Position numbers and translations under genes: made by a program. A DNA stretch of 64,000 nucleotides. Origin: Parachlamydiales bacterium. GTDB lineage: Bacteria; Chlamydiota; Chlamydiia; Chlamydiales; Rhabdochlamydiaceae. Positions 7,038 through 15,491 of this stretch are shown here, piece by piece. The first letter of the stretch is position 1. The number at the start of each line of letters is the position of its first letter. Location of the stretch: NCBI GenBank assembly GCA_003153295.1, contig PLXY01000006.1, positions 62,001 through 126,000 on the forward strand. The letters are read 5' to 3'. The notes under the pieces are model-generated. The model was not told the DNA's origin, made no database searches, and saw only the letters and a list, made by a program, of their open reading frames with translations.

Positions 7038-9512
7038 ATGTATCGTTTTATTTTTTGCACAGCAGTTTTAAGTGGTTTTGCGACAGCTCATGCACGACCA
7101 GCTCATGCACGAAAGGAAACCTGTGCTGATGGCAAAAAACATTATCGAGCAACCATCCGTCATATTGAAAGCGGGGGTATTGGCTATGAAGATGGTTATA
7201 CGACCTTCGAAACATTTTTAGCCTCAGATCCAAGTCAATGGTCAGTTACCCCCTTTCTCGATGCTAGAGGCCATATTTTTAATAACGGAAAATGGGCAGC
7301 AAATGCTGGGGCTGGATTACGAGGTCTATGGAAAAATCGAGCTTACGGCGTAAACGCTTATTACGACTATAGAAATGCAGGACGCTTACACTCGAATCAA
7401 GTGGGAGTTGGCCTTGAAACTCTCGGAGAGATAGTTGATTTTCGGATCAATGGCTATTTACCTGTCGGCAAAAAGATCAGCGATCCTTATCACACCACTT
7501 TTAAAGGCTTTTCCGGGCATCACATGATTTTGAGACAAAAGTATAAATCTGCGATGAAAGGGGCTGATGCTGAATTGGGCTTTCACTTTGGAAGATCTGA
7601 AAACTTTGAGTTCTATGCAGCAGCGGGTCCTTATTATTTCATAGGAAAAAGGGCTCCTGTTACCTGGGGTGGAAAAGCGAGAATTGCTGGCATCTTCAAA
7701 GACATTTTAACGCTGGAGCTCAGTGACTCCTTTGACCGAACTTTTCATAATAAATTTCAGGGGCAGGTCTCTTTAACTTTTTCTTTTGGCCCTAAATCAA
7801 AGATCATAGAAAAGGGACGCACTTGCAATGTGGCAAATATACTCAATGACCGCATGTTGCAGCCGGTGGGAAGACAAGAGATCATCGTCATTGATAAAAA
7901 AATCAGAAAAAACACCGTCGCTATTGATCCTGCTACAGGATTACCTTACTTCTTTGTGTTCGTCAACAATACAAGCCACTCAGACGGTACTTACGAAAGT
8001 CCTTATCATAGCTTTGCTCAAGCACAAGAGAACTCCTCCCCGAATGACATCATCTACGTATTTCCTGGCGATGGGACAACGACAAACATGGATTCAGGAA
8101 TCTTCTTAAAACCGAATCAGAAGTTTTGGGGCTCTGGCATAAGTCACTCGCTTCAAACCACTCAAGGGATGTTTACCATCCCTGCGCAAAGCACTGCCTC
8201 GCCTACCATTACGAATACCGATATCAATACGGATGGCAATGCAATCACTTTGGCGACCAATAACGAGATAAGCGGTTTTATCATTACATCTGCATTTAAT
8301 GATGCTATCTTTGGAGTCGACCCACAAAATTTGAATGTCTCTTCTTGCACCTTCACAAACACCACGACTTATGCGATCGAGGCTTCTTTTTCTAGTGACG
8401 CCTCTATATCCTTAACGAACAATCAATTTGTGAATAACGTGAACGGCGTTTTCTTAACTCTGAATGGGACATCCAACGTTGTCTGCTCAAATAACAAATT
8501 TACAGGCCAAACTTCTATTTCCAGTGTTCCAATTGAGATATCAGCAAATAGCAATAGCTTTACGACCCGCGTCGAAAATAACGTCTTTGATAGCAATACA
8601 ACGGGGAGCATTCGGATTGACCTCAATGACGTCGTCAATGCCGATTTAACTTTGCTTAATAATACGATTACAAATAACGGAACAGGGTCTCAGGCGAGTT
8701 TAGGATCGAGCTTTGTTATCCTTTCAAATGGAACGATTAATCAGTGCTCAATCGCATTGAGAAATAATATATTCTCCGGAAATACATCCAATGCTCTTTA
8801 CCTCCATACGAGCGGCGCATTTACAACTCTTGAAGCCACCATATCTGATAACACGATGTCCAATAACGGAGGCGCCGGCCTAGTCTTTGCAACTCCCGTT
8901 GATAACTTCACACTCGTTGCAACAGACAACACGATTGTAGGAACCAATGATAACGGAATCGCTGTAATAAGTTCGGGAACCACCTCAATGGGCACTATAA
9001 CCATTAACAACAACAGCATTACAGATATTGGAAATGGATCAAATGGAATTGCCGTAGATCAAGACTTCTCCACTCTTAGTCTAACAATACTCAATAACGA
9101 AATTAACAACTGCGAAGGGACAGGAATTATCAGTTATGCTCCCAATGGCATTGATAACCTGACATTGAATATTTCGGATAACACGATCAGCAATTGTCAA
9201 AACTTGTCATCAAATGCTGCTCCGGGTCTTGATATCGAACAATTCACAAACTTTGCGGGTTCTGTGACCAACAACACGCTATCAGATAATACAGGTACAG
9301 CCGTATTTATTGGTTCCACCCTATCGAATCCTGCGGCCTGTCTAAATCTTACCGGCAATAACAGCAGCACTGATTATTTTCTAACCTCAGGTGGTGGACT
9401 CTTTAACTTGACCCCATGCAATGTAGATACTGTTAACATAGGCGTGATTAACACGTCGGGCACCATCAATTCCGTTGAATCCTGTTCCCAACCCATTCTT
9501 TGTCCTCCCTAA
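7038..9512 (+). CDS. Inverse-autotransporter-like surface protein with beta-helix passenger
   Basis: The 824-aa protein starts with a signal peptide. It is followed by a beta-barrel region (about residues 40-255) resembling the inverse autotransporter/intimin-type barrel: alternating aromatic and glycine strands, GAGLRGLWKN, YGVNAYYDYRN. The rest, to about residue 800, is a right-handed beta-helix passenger of repeated N-N/SDN-T units (for example LTNNQF, ISDNTMSNNG, INNNSITDIG). It is expected in the outer membrane with the C-terminal passenger outside. AAGGGG precedes the ATG. It probably acts in adhesion or surface interaction, which is inferred. Confidence 0.82.
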   Translation: MYRFIFCTAVLSGFATAHARPAHARKETCADGKKHYRATIRHIESGGIGYEDGYTTFETFLASDPSQWSVTPFLDARGHIFNNGKWAANAGAGLRGLWKNRAYGVNAYYDYRNAGRLHSNQVGVGLETLGEIVDFRINGYLPVGKKISDPYHTTFKGFSGHHMILRQKYKSAMKGADAELGFHFGRSENFEFYAAAGPYYFIGKRAPVTWGGKARIAGIFKDILTLELSDSFDRTFHNKFQGQVSLTFSFGPKSKIIEKGRTCNVANILNDRMLQPVGRQEIIVIDKKIRKNTVAIDPATGLPYFFVFVNNTSHSDGTYESPYHSFAQAQENSSPNDIIYVFPGDGTTTNMDSGIFLKPNQKFWGSGISHSLQTTQGMFTIPAQSTASPTITNTDINTDGNAITLATNNEISGFIITSAFNDAIFGVDPQNLNVSSCTFTNTTTYAIEASFSSDASISLTNNQFVNNVNGVFLTLNGTSNVVCSNNKFTGQTSISSVPIEISANSNSFTTRVENNVFDSNTTGSIRIDLNDVVNADLTLLNNTITNNGTGSQASLGSSFVILSNGTINQCSIALRNNIFSGNTSNALYLHTSGAFTTLEATISDNTMSNNGGAGLVFATPVDNFTLVATDNTIVGTNDNGIAVISSGTTSMGTITINNNSITDIGNGSNGIAVDQDFSTLSLTILNNEINNCEGTGIISYAPNGIDNLTLNISDNTISNCQNLSSNAAPGLDIEQFTNFAGSVTNNTLSDNTGTAVFIGSTLSNPAACLNLTGNNSSTDYFLTSGGGLFNLTPCNVDTVNIGVINTSGTINSVESCSQPILCPP

Positions 9513-9703
9513 CTTGCTCTTAAAGCTTGGTTGGATAAAAGCCTTCATTCTCCTGGACGATTCTTAAAATCCAACATCGTCTCACCTGTACGTGAAAATC
9601 TTACACTTCTGGGGTTTGAGATTCTTACAGAGTTTAAAAAAATTTTTAGGTGAATAGTCTCTATCATGTTAAGCTTAACAAGCTAAAACAATGTAGGATA
9701 GCT

Positions 9704-10279
9704 ATGGTGTTGATCAAACACGGTGCCGGTTTAAGACTGTTCAATTCCATTAAAAATATCTGCCGACCGTTCCTTTTGTTATTTATTGGTTTGGCCTGCT
9801 ATTCGCACCCTTTATATGGTGCTAAACGCACGGAGCCGACAACAATAACGTACTATCTGTATGTCGCCGATTTTGCAAATAGCTTTATTGAAATACCCAC
9901 ATCTAATGTATCTGTTGACAGTTCAACAATAGCTTCGAGTTATCTTGCAGGAAGAGCGCCTATTTATAACGTGAATAATATAAAAGTCGGAACCTGCTCT
10001 GCTTCTTTTTTAAATATGCAAAATGCAGATGGAATCTATACAGACATATCCAATTATTTATCTTCTGATGATGGGTTAATAGTAACCTGGTTCACACCAA
10101 CAAAATTAATCAACTTAGAATTAGACAGCATCGTAAACTCTATGGTTACTGAATGTCAGGTAGTGGCAGCGACAAAGGTTGGGTTTGCTCCTTTTTATGG
10201 ACAAACATTTAACTTAATTGTTTCATCGGATAGCGAAAAAATCTATTTTAAATTTTCTAGAACCGGAACCATTTTCTAA
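9704..10279 (+). CDS. Exported hypothetical protein
   Basis: The product (191 aa from the ATG at 9704; a GTG at 9650 would add 18 residues) has an N-terminal hydrophobic export segment (FLLLFIGLACYSHPLYGA). The mature domain is beta-rich and contains two cysteines (VGTCSAS and TECQVV). TAGGAT lies about 6 bp before the chosen ATG. I recognise no family. It lies 11 bp upstream of an outer-membrane barrel gene on the same strand, so the two are probably co-transcribed and the product may act in the periplasm or at the surface. Confidence 0.6.
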   Translation: MVLIKHGAGLRLFNSIKNICRPFLLLFIGLACYSHPLYGAKRTEPTTITYYLYVADFANSFIEIPTSNVSVDSSTIASSYLAGRAPIYNVNNIKVGTCSASFLNMQNADGIYTDISNYLSSDDGLIVTWFTPTKLINLELDSIVNSMVTECQVVAATKVGFAPFYGQTFNLIVSSDSEKIYFKFSRTGTIF

Positions 10280-10290
10280 AAAGGGATTTT

Positions 10291-11091
10291 ATGAAACGCT
10301 TTTTAGCTCCACTTTCTTTGCTGACGATCACGATTTGGGGTAATATGCCTCAATATACCCAACCGCAACCTCCGCCCAAACCCAAAGAGCGGGATTATTA
10401 TTTCTATATTAAAGTAGATTCGGGTATCTCATTTTCTGAATCGGCCAAAGTCGTTGCCCCCTCCGCGACATGGAGTCCGGCAATTCAAGGCTATAATTCA
10501 AAATTAGGAAATTGTCCCATTGCCGGCTTCAGCGTCGGTTGCGAGCTTTTTCGGATAGTGGATCTCGAAGCCAGTATTTCCAATCGTTCGACTTTTAACT
10601 ATAGAAAATTCCAAACTTCGACCATGGGCGACGGATCTTACACCAGAAGATTTGATCTTAATGTTACACCCATTCTCTTTTCGGCAAACCTTCTTGGACG
10701 AGGCATTCCCTATTTACATGGGAATATGGGTCGCGGCAAGATCTATCCAATCCTAGGCGCTGGCTTGGGTGTTAGCAATCTTCTGATAACGAACTTCAGA
10801 ACAACTGGATTGCCTTCGACGGGTGGTTCTGCTCCCGACGCTAGTTTTTCTGCGGAAAATCAATACACGCTTCGCAAAAATTTTACTTATACGCTTTTTG
10901 CAGGCCTTGAATACAGTTACAAGAACTATTGGGCGATCGGATCTGGTTATCGCTGGTTTAATGCGGGTCATTTTAAAGGACCTCGATACCTAAGAGTTGC
11001 TAGCGGATCTGCGGTTGATGTAGCCGGCGATCAATGGAAGATGCGTTTTAGAGCTAATGAGTGGTTTATAGAATTTAAAATTTTCATCTAA
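10291..11091 (+). CDS. Outer-membrane beta-barrel protein (OmpA/OmpW-like)
   Basis: The 266-aa product has a short signal-like N-terminus, a Pro-rich spacer (PQYTQPQPPPKPKE), then about eight amphipathic strands such as DYYFYIKVDSG, IYPILGAGLG, FTYTLFAGLEY and YWAIGSGYRWF. This is the pattern of small porin-like barrels. It resembles the opacity/OmpA-like barrel superfamily; no subfamily is evident. AAAGGGA precedes the ATG. It follows the exported unknown gene in an apparent operon. Confidence 0.75.
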   Translation: MKRFLAPLSLLTITIWGNMPQYTQPQPPPKPKERDYYFYIKVDSGISFSESAKVVAPSATWSPAIQGYNSKLGNCPIAGFSVGCELFRIVDLEASISNRSTFNYRKFQTSTMGDGSYTRRFDLNVTPILFSANLLGRGIPYLHGNMGRGKIYPILGAGLGVSNLLITNFRTTGLPSTGGSAPDASFSAENQYTLRKNFTYTLFAGLEYSYKNYWAIGSGYRWFNAGHFKGPRYLRVASGSAVDVAGDQWKMRFRANEWFIEFKIFI

Positions 11092-11101
11092 AATTTCTGA
11101 A

Positions 11102-11776
11102 TTAAAGATTCTCGGGTTTGAAAAGTTTCCGATATTTTTTCACTGTAGGGCCGGAAATCATAAATAACCCATCTCCTCGATAATGGATTGTCTTGGGAAA
11201 TGGAGGAGAGATTGCTACATGGGCTTTTACGACTTTGAGAACGAAAAGGCTATATTTCTTAATTAGGCTCGAATCGACCAACTCACACTCAAAGTTGGCA
11301 TAACATTCCTTAATTAACGGGACATTGACTTTCTCTCCTGACAGCGGCGTCAGCTTAAAGGATTCAAATTTATTCACATCTCTCCCAGAGCAGTTTCCGA
11401 TTTTCACGACTTTGGTTGCAATCTCTGCTGTGGGGATATTGATGACACAAGCTTTGCTTTTTTTGATCATGTTAAAGCTATGGTTGGCTGACCAAATATA
11501 GCATCCAATTAAAGACGGTTCGAACTCCATAATCATATGCCATCCCATGGTCATGATGTTTTTTTCGTCTTTCCACGCAGAACTCACGAGGACGATAGGA
11601 CCTGGCTCAAGAAATCTTCGAACACCAGCAACAGGAAAATCTTTTTTCGTGTAATTTTTCATCTCTTTGGCTGCCTTATGCATAGGAGATAGTTTCTCTT
11701 GCAATAACCTTGTCGAATCGTAACTGAATAGGAAAAACTTCTCCACCCAAAGGTTCTGGATGAGTAACCTCCCCAT
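11102..11776 (-). CDS. Flavin-reductase-domain oxidoreductase
   Basis: The C-terminal 186 residues show the flavin reductase/DIM6-NTAB fold: FLEPGPIVLVSSAW, NIMTMGWHMIMEF, and CVINIPTAE with NCSGRDVNKFE. Members bind FMN and reduce flavin or act as split-barrel oxidoreductases in the cytosol. The start is uncertain. The ATG at 11776 has a GGAG 10 bp upstream, while homology suggests a start at 11683 (MHKAA) or 11662 (MKNYT). Its 3' end faces the barrel gene with a 10-bp gap. Confidence 0.82.
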   Translation of the reverse strand: MGRLLIQNLWVEKFFLFSYDSTRLLQEKLSPMHKAAKEMKNYTKKDFPVAGVRRFLEPGPIVLVSSAWKDEKNIMTMGWHMIMEFEPSLIGCYIWSANHSFNMIKKSKACVINIPTAEIATKVVKIGNCSGRDVNKFESFKLTPLSGEKVNVPLIKECYANFECELVDSSLIKKYSLFVLKVVKAHVAISPPFPKTIHYRGDGLFMISGPTVKKYRKLFKPENL

Positions 11777-11911
11777 GAATTTAGTGCTCCATTAAATGAA
11801 AAACGTCAAACCCTGCTAAATCGAAGACAGTCGCTTTTATGTAGGATTTTTAATTTTAACTTGAATTTGAAATCTCGTTTATCGATCATGGATCGCATTT
11901 TAGGAGGTTCA

Positions 11912-13846
11912 ATGAACCATTTCAAAACAACGATAATCTTAGCTTTTGTTTTTATCAGATCTCTAGCCTACGGTCAAGACTGGAAAGATGATCTTCCAGA
12001 TAGAGAAACATTTGTTGCACTTTCAAAAATAGATGATACTCCTGGATCCCTGGGAATTAGAACCATGAAATTTTTAGTCTCTGGTGTCGATACAGCTACA
12101 CCCCATATCTACTTCATCGATACAAACAAATACGAATTTCATTACGACTTTGCAAGTAAAGCCTTAAATTTGGACATGACTAATAAGCAATTCATCCAAA
12201 AAACATATTTTACTGATCATCGGTCTTTTATTGCTGGAACGCTCTTGTCTTATGATAATTTTATCGATTCACAGGAAAAAAAAGGAGCCTATGTTTTCGA
12301 GTTTTGGCCGACAGATCCTGTTAAAGTGCAATTCACACATCTTGTTTACCAACTCATTACTGACCATATGGGGTTTGAAACTGATCGTCTTTTTTATCAC
12401 CCAGCAGGTGAAACACACATGCAACTGTTGAAACAAGAACAAGAAGAATATAATCGCTTGAAAATGCCTGTATTAACATCGGAAATTTTATTTCAAAATA
12501 TGACGTTTATTCCTCTTCATTTAGGTGAAGGATATGGATATTTGAGGGTGGGCGATGCAACAAGCGGTGCTTCTTATTCTTTTAGAGATATTGTCATTTT
12601 CAAAACGATACCTAACGAATTATCTCATGTGGCAGGTGTTTTAACTGAAGAACCGCAAACACCGCTTTGTCATATTAATTTAAAAGCGCGCCAAAATAAT
12701 ACCCCGAATGTCTATTTAAAGAATGCATCGTCTCAACCTGAAATCCAACCACTTATAGGGAAGCCGGTTTATTTTAAGGTAAAAGCTGATGGAATAGAGA
12801 TACGCCTGGCAACAGATGAAGAAATTGAAATTAATTTGGAAAAAATAAGGCCTAAAGCTCCGACTGTCCCTGAAAGGAATTTAGCTGTCACATCTATAAA
12901 GTCTCTTAAGGACATTAATAATAAAGATAGCACTACGTTTGGTGCAAAAGCAGCCAATGTCGGAGAACTAAAATTAATTGATTTAAACGATATCGCTATT
13001 CCAGATGGATTTGCTATTCCATTCTATTTTTATGATGTTTTTATGTCAAAAACAGGCCTTTATGAATACGCCCGGACTATGATGGAAAGAGCAGATTTTA
13101 AAAGTTCTTCAGAAACAAGAGAAAAGCTACTGAAAGAATTTCAAAAAAAGATCAAAAAAGCCGTTATGCCAGAAGAGCTAAAAACGGCTCTTGAGGATAT
13201 GCGGAATCAATTTCCAGAAGGAATAGGAATTAGATGTAGGTCAAGTACCAATAATGAAGACTTGCCTGGTTTTAATGGTGCGGGGCTTTATGATTCGTAT
13301 ACAAATCATCCTGAGGATGGAAATATATTAAAAACAATCCAAAAGGTTTTCGCAAGTTTGTGGAATTTTAGAGCTTTTGAAGAACGGGAATTTTATCGTG
13401 TTGATCACTTCCAAACGGCCATGGGGATTTTAGTCCATCCTAATTTTGAAGATGAGCTCGCAAATGGAGTAGCAGTCACTAAAAATCCTTTCTATAAAGA
13501 GTGGGGTGGTTGTTATATCAATGCCCAGGTAGGGGAATCTCTTGTAACTAATCCACAGGATGGAGCTCTTCCTGATGAAATCTTAGGCTTGGTTACATAT
13601 ATATCCGTTGATGAAGAGGGACTGGAAATCATTTTTATTCGTCATTCTAATCAAGTAGCTGAGGGAAAAACTGTACTAACTATGGATCAAACCAAACTTT
13701 TAGCCGATAACCTTGCCAAGATTCAAAAACATTTTCTAAAAGTGTATAATAGAGATGAGAAAGATGGGTTTGCTATGGATATTGAATTTAAAATAAACAA
13801 AGATAATGACCTAGTTATAAAGCAAGCACGCCCTTGGGTGGAGTAA
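11912..13846 (+). CDS. Exported PEP/pyruvate-binding (PPDK_N-type ATP-grasp) protein
   Basis: The 644-aa product has a signal peptide (MNHFKTTIILAFVFIRSLAYG) and an unassigned N-terminal region. A swivelling phosphohistidine-like segment, GVLTEEPQTPLCHINLKA, comes next, then a PEP-synthase-type ATP-grasp domain: FGAKAANVGEL, IRCRSSTNNEDLPGF and the terminal DIEFKI...KQARPW. The order is permuted relative to PEP synthase, where the swivelling domain follows the ATP-grasp. AGGAGG (11903-11908) fixes the start at 11912 rather than 11861. The substrate and the ATP source outside the cytosol are unknown. Confidence 0.82.
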   Translation: MNHFKTTIILAFVFIRSLAYGQDWKDDLPDRETFVALSKIDDTPGSLGIRTMKFLVSGVDTATPHIYFIDTNKYEFHYDFASKALNLDMTNKQFIQKTYFTDHRSFIAGTLLSYDNFIDSQEKKGAYVFEFWPTDPVKVQFTHLVYQLITDHMGFETDRLFYHPAGETHMQLLKQEQEEYNRLKMPVLTSEILFQNMTFIPLHLGEGYGYLRVGDATSGASYSFRDIVIFKTIPNELSHVAGVLTEEPQTPLCHINLKARQNNTPNVYLKNASSQPEIQPLIGKPVYFKVKADGIEIRLATDEEIEINLEKIRPKAPTVPERNLAVTSIKSLKDINNKDSTTFGAKAANVGELKLIDLNDIAIPDGFAIPFYFYDVFMSKTGLYEYARTMMERADFKSSSETREKLLKEFQKKIKKAVMPEELKTALEDMRNQFPEGIGIRCRSSTNNEDLPGFNGAGLYDSYTNHPEDGNILKTIQKVFASLWNFRAFEEREFYRVDHFQTAMGILVHPNFEDELANGVAVTKNPFYKEWGGCYINAQVGESLVTNPQDGALPDEILGLVTYISVDEEGLEIIFIRHSNQVAEGKTVLTMDQTKLLADNLAKIQKHFLKVYNRDEKDGFAMDIEFKINKDNDLVIKQARPWVE

Positions 13847-13889
13847 GTGTCGTAAAAGCGATGACTTAAACTCCTAGGAAGAAATTTGG

Positions 13890-13921
13890 GAGAGGGAAAA
13901 TATTTGGAAAATTTTCCTCTC
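13890..13921. terminator. Bidirectional intrinsic terminator candidate
   Basis: GAGAGGGAAAAT and ATTTTCCTCTC form a stem with one bulge between the convergent PEP-binding and amine-oxidase genes. A/T-rich flanks make it usable in both directions. Confidence 0.55.
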
Positions 13922-13922
13922 C

Positions 13923-15197
13923 TCATTCTTTTGAATTCAGTATTTCCTCAGCTGCCCGCATTCCTGATGCTATAGCACCATTCATGGAAGAGAATTGATC
14001 GCTGGTATGTTCTCCTGCAAAATAAAACCTTCCTTCTTGTTGGCGTAAAGCGACGTATGGGTTCCATTTCCCCACTTTGAAGTAGGAATATCCTCCTTTT
14101 TGCCAGGAGTGGATGTGATATTGTGCTTTGCTAGGATCCCAGTTTGATACGAGTCGGGACATAGCTTCATCGATCATTTTTTGCCATTCTTCAGCTGGCA
14201 TAGCAAAAAGCTTGCGAGCCTGATCTCCGACAACACTGATGTTAAACACGGTTTTTCCTTGGGGATTTTCTTGAAATACTGTTTGGTCTCTAAACCACCC
14301 TAAAGTGTCCGACCATAAAAAGACACCACCACGCGGTTGATTGGCTAAGATAGAGGGTGGAGCGATGATGGATATGCGAGTGCACGAAGTATAGGGGGTA
14401 TTATTGATGGCTTCTTGTTTTGTTTCAGAAAGTGGGGGAAGAATTTCGATTTTTTTCATTCTATGCAGAGGAATAGTGAAAATGACCTTTTGAGCGTGAA
14501 TGGTTAAATTTCCAGTATATAAAATGCATCCTTCCTTCAGTTGTTCTACTTTTCGTACAGGGGAATTGAAATGAAGGTTATCTTTAAGTCGTTCAGCAAA
14601 GGCTTGGGAGAGTTTGTCATTTCCACCTTTGATGGCATAAAAAGAAGTGGAACTTTCATATTGTCGTGAAAATAACAGTACAGCTCGGAGTGAAACATCT
14701 TGAAAGCTGTTTCCTAGCAATCCAGCTAGGGTATTAGCTTGCAGCCATTCTATTGCGAGTGGTGAGGCTCCCACGCGTTGTAAAGCTTCTGCAAATGACA
14801 CATCTTCATCGATCTTCGTTAAGGCTTGTTGAAAAAGTGTCATCAATTGAGAGACGGGAACTTCTTTCTCTTTGCCCTCAAGAAAAGCTCCTTTTTCACT
14901 CATCTTTCCTTGCCAATTTTTAAACCAATAACTTTTGTCCATTTGGTTATGTTGTATGAGAGGCAATGCAAAGCGACTGACGAAATTCCATAGAGGCTGC
15001 TCTCCATTTCCAAATGAGAAGGGGCCCAACTCAAAGTGTTCTCCAGTTGGCAAGCGATGGGTCAACAATCGACCCCCAGCTCGATTCTCAGCTTCTAGTA
15101 GGGTGACTGAATGTCCTCGCGACTTAAGAAAATCTGCCGCGGCAAGACCCGCTAGCCCTGCTCCGATGATCGCAACATTGCATGTTAAACTTGTCAT
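13923..15197 (-). CDS. Flavin-containing amine oxidase family protein
   Basis: The 424-aa protein has an N-terminal Rossmann FAD site (VAIIGAGLAGLAAADFL, then LLEAENRAGGRL with the GG motif). The C-terminal FAD-closing segment is FYFAGEHTSDQFSSMNGAI followed by SGMRAAEEIL. This architecture is that of monoamine oxidase, protoporphyrinogen oxidase and phytoene desaturase-like enzymes. The substrate cannot be read from sequence. GAGAGG lies 8 bp before the ATG. Confidence 0.88.
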   Translation of the reverse strand: MTSLTCNVAIIGAGLAGLAAADFLKSRGHSVTLLEAENRAGGRLLTHRLPTGEHFELGPFSFGNGEQPLWNFVSRFALPLIQHNQMDKSYWFKNWQGKMSEKGAFLEGKEKEVPVSQLMTLFQQALTKIDEDVSFAEALQRVGASPLAIEWLQANTLAGLLGNSFQDVSLRAVLLFSRQYESSTSFYAIKGGNDKLSQAFAERLKDNLHFNSPVRKVEQLKEGCILYTGNLTIHAQKVIFTIPLHRMKKIEILPPLSETKQEAINNTPYTSCTRISIIAPPSILANQPRGGVFLWSDTLGWFRDQTVFQENPQGKTVFNISVVGDQARKLFAMPAEEWQKMIDEAMSRLVSNWDPSKAQYHIHSWQKGGYSYFKVGKWNPYVALRQQEGRFYFAGEHTSDQFSSMNGAIASGMRAAEEILNSKE

Positions 15198-15285
15198 AAT
15201 GCTAACCTCTCAATTCAGAAAAAAACCGTCACAAAAAATTTTAAGATAATAACTTAATAATGACTAGGCAAAGGTTTTGAAACAT

Positions 15286-15308
15286 ACCTCGCTTATACGA
15301 GGTTTTTT
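15286..15308 (+). terminator. Orphan intrinsic terminator-like hairpin
   Basis: ACCTCG-CTTATA-CGAGGT is followed by five more Ts on the plus strand. No plus-strand gene precedes it; the flanking amine-oxidase gene is transcribed away on the minus strand. The hairpin may end a short RNA or be left from a lost gene. The stretch 15198-15491 otherwise holds no credible coding sequence. Confidence 0.4.
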
Positions 15309-15411
15309 CATTTGAGCGATGAGCGAGCCAATAGTTCGGCACACGTTCGAAGAAGCATCCTGGAGGTTGTGAGCTATATTCAAAGAGCCAATTTATTATT
15401 CGCGTTTTGTA

Positions 15412-15438
15412 GTGTATGATAATTAAATTATAATACAC
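15412..15438 (+). promoter_or_regulatory. 27-bp palindrome overlapping a TATAAT box
   Basis: GTGTATGATAATT and AATTATAATACAC form an inverted repeat with one mismatched pair around a central A. A perfect TATAAT (15429-15434) lies inside the right arm, about 60 bp before the J-domain gene. This could be an operator over a promoter. Confidence 0.45.
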
Positions 15439-15491
15439 GTATTATCAATGTTATAAGTTGTAAATTATTGCAATTATGTTATGATATTCGC

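Noticed and set aside
15241-15438. Minus-strand 65-codon reading frame
   Set aside because: It runs through an intrinsic terminator hairpin and a palindromic promoter, has no ribosome site and no recognisable domain.
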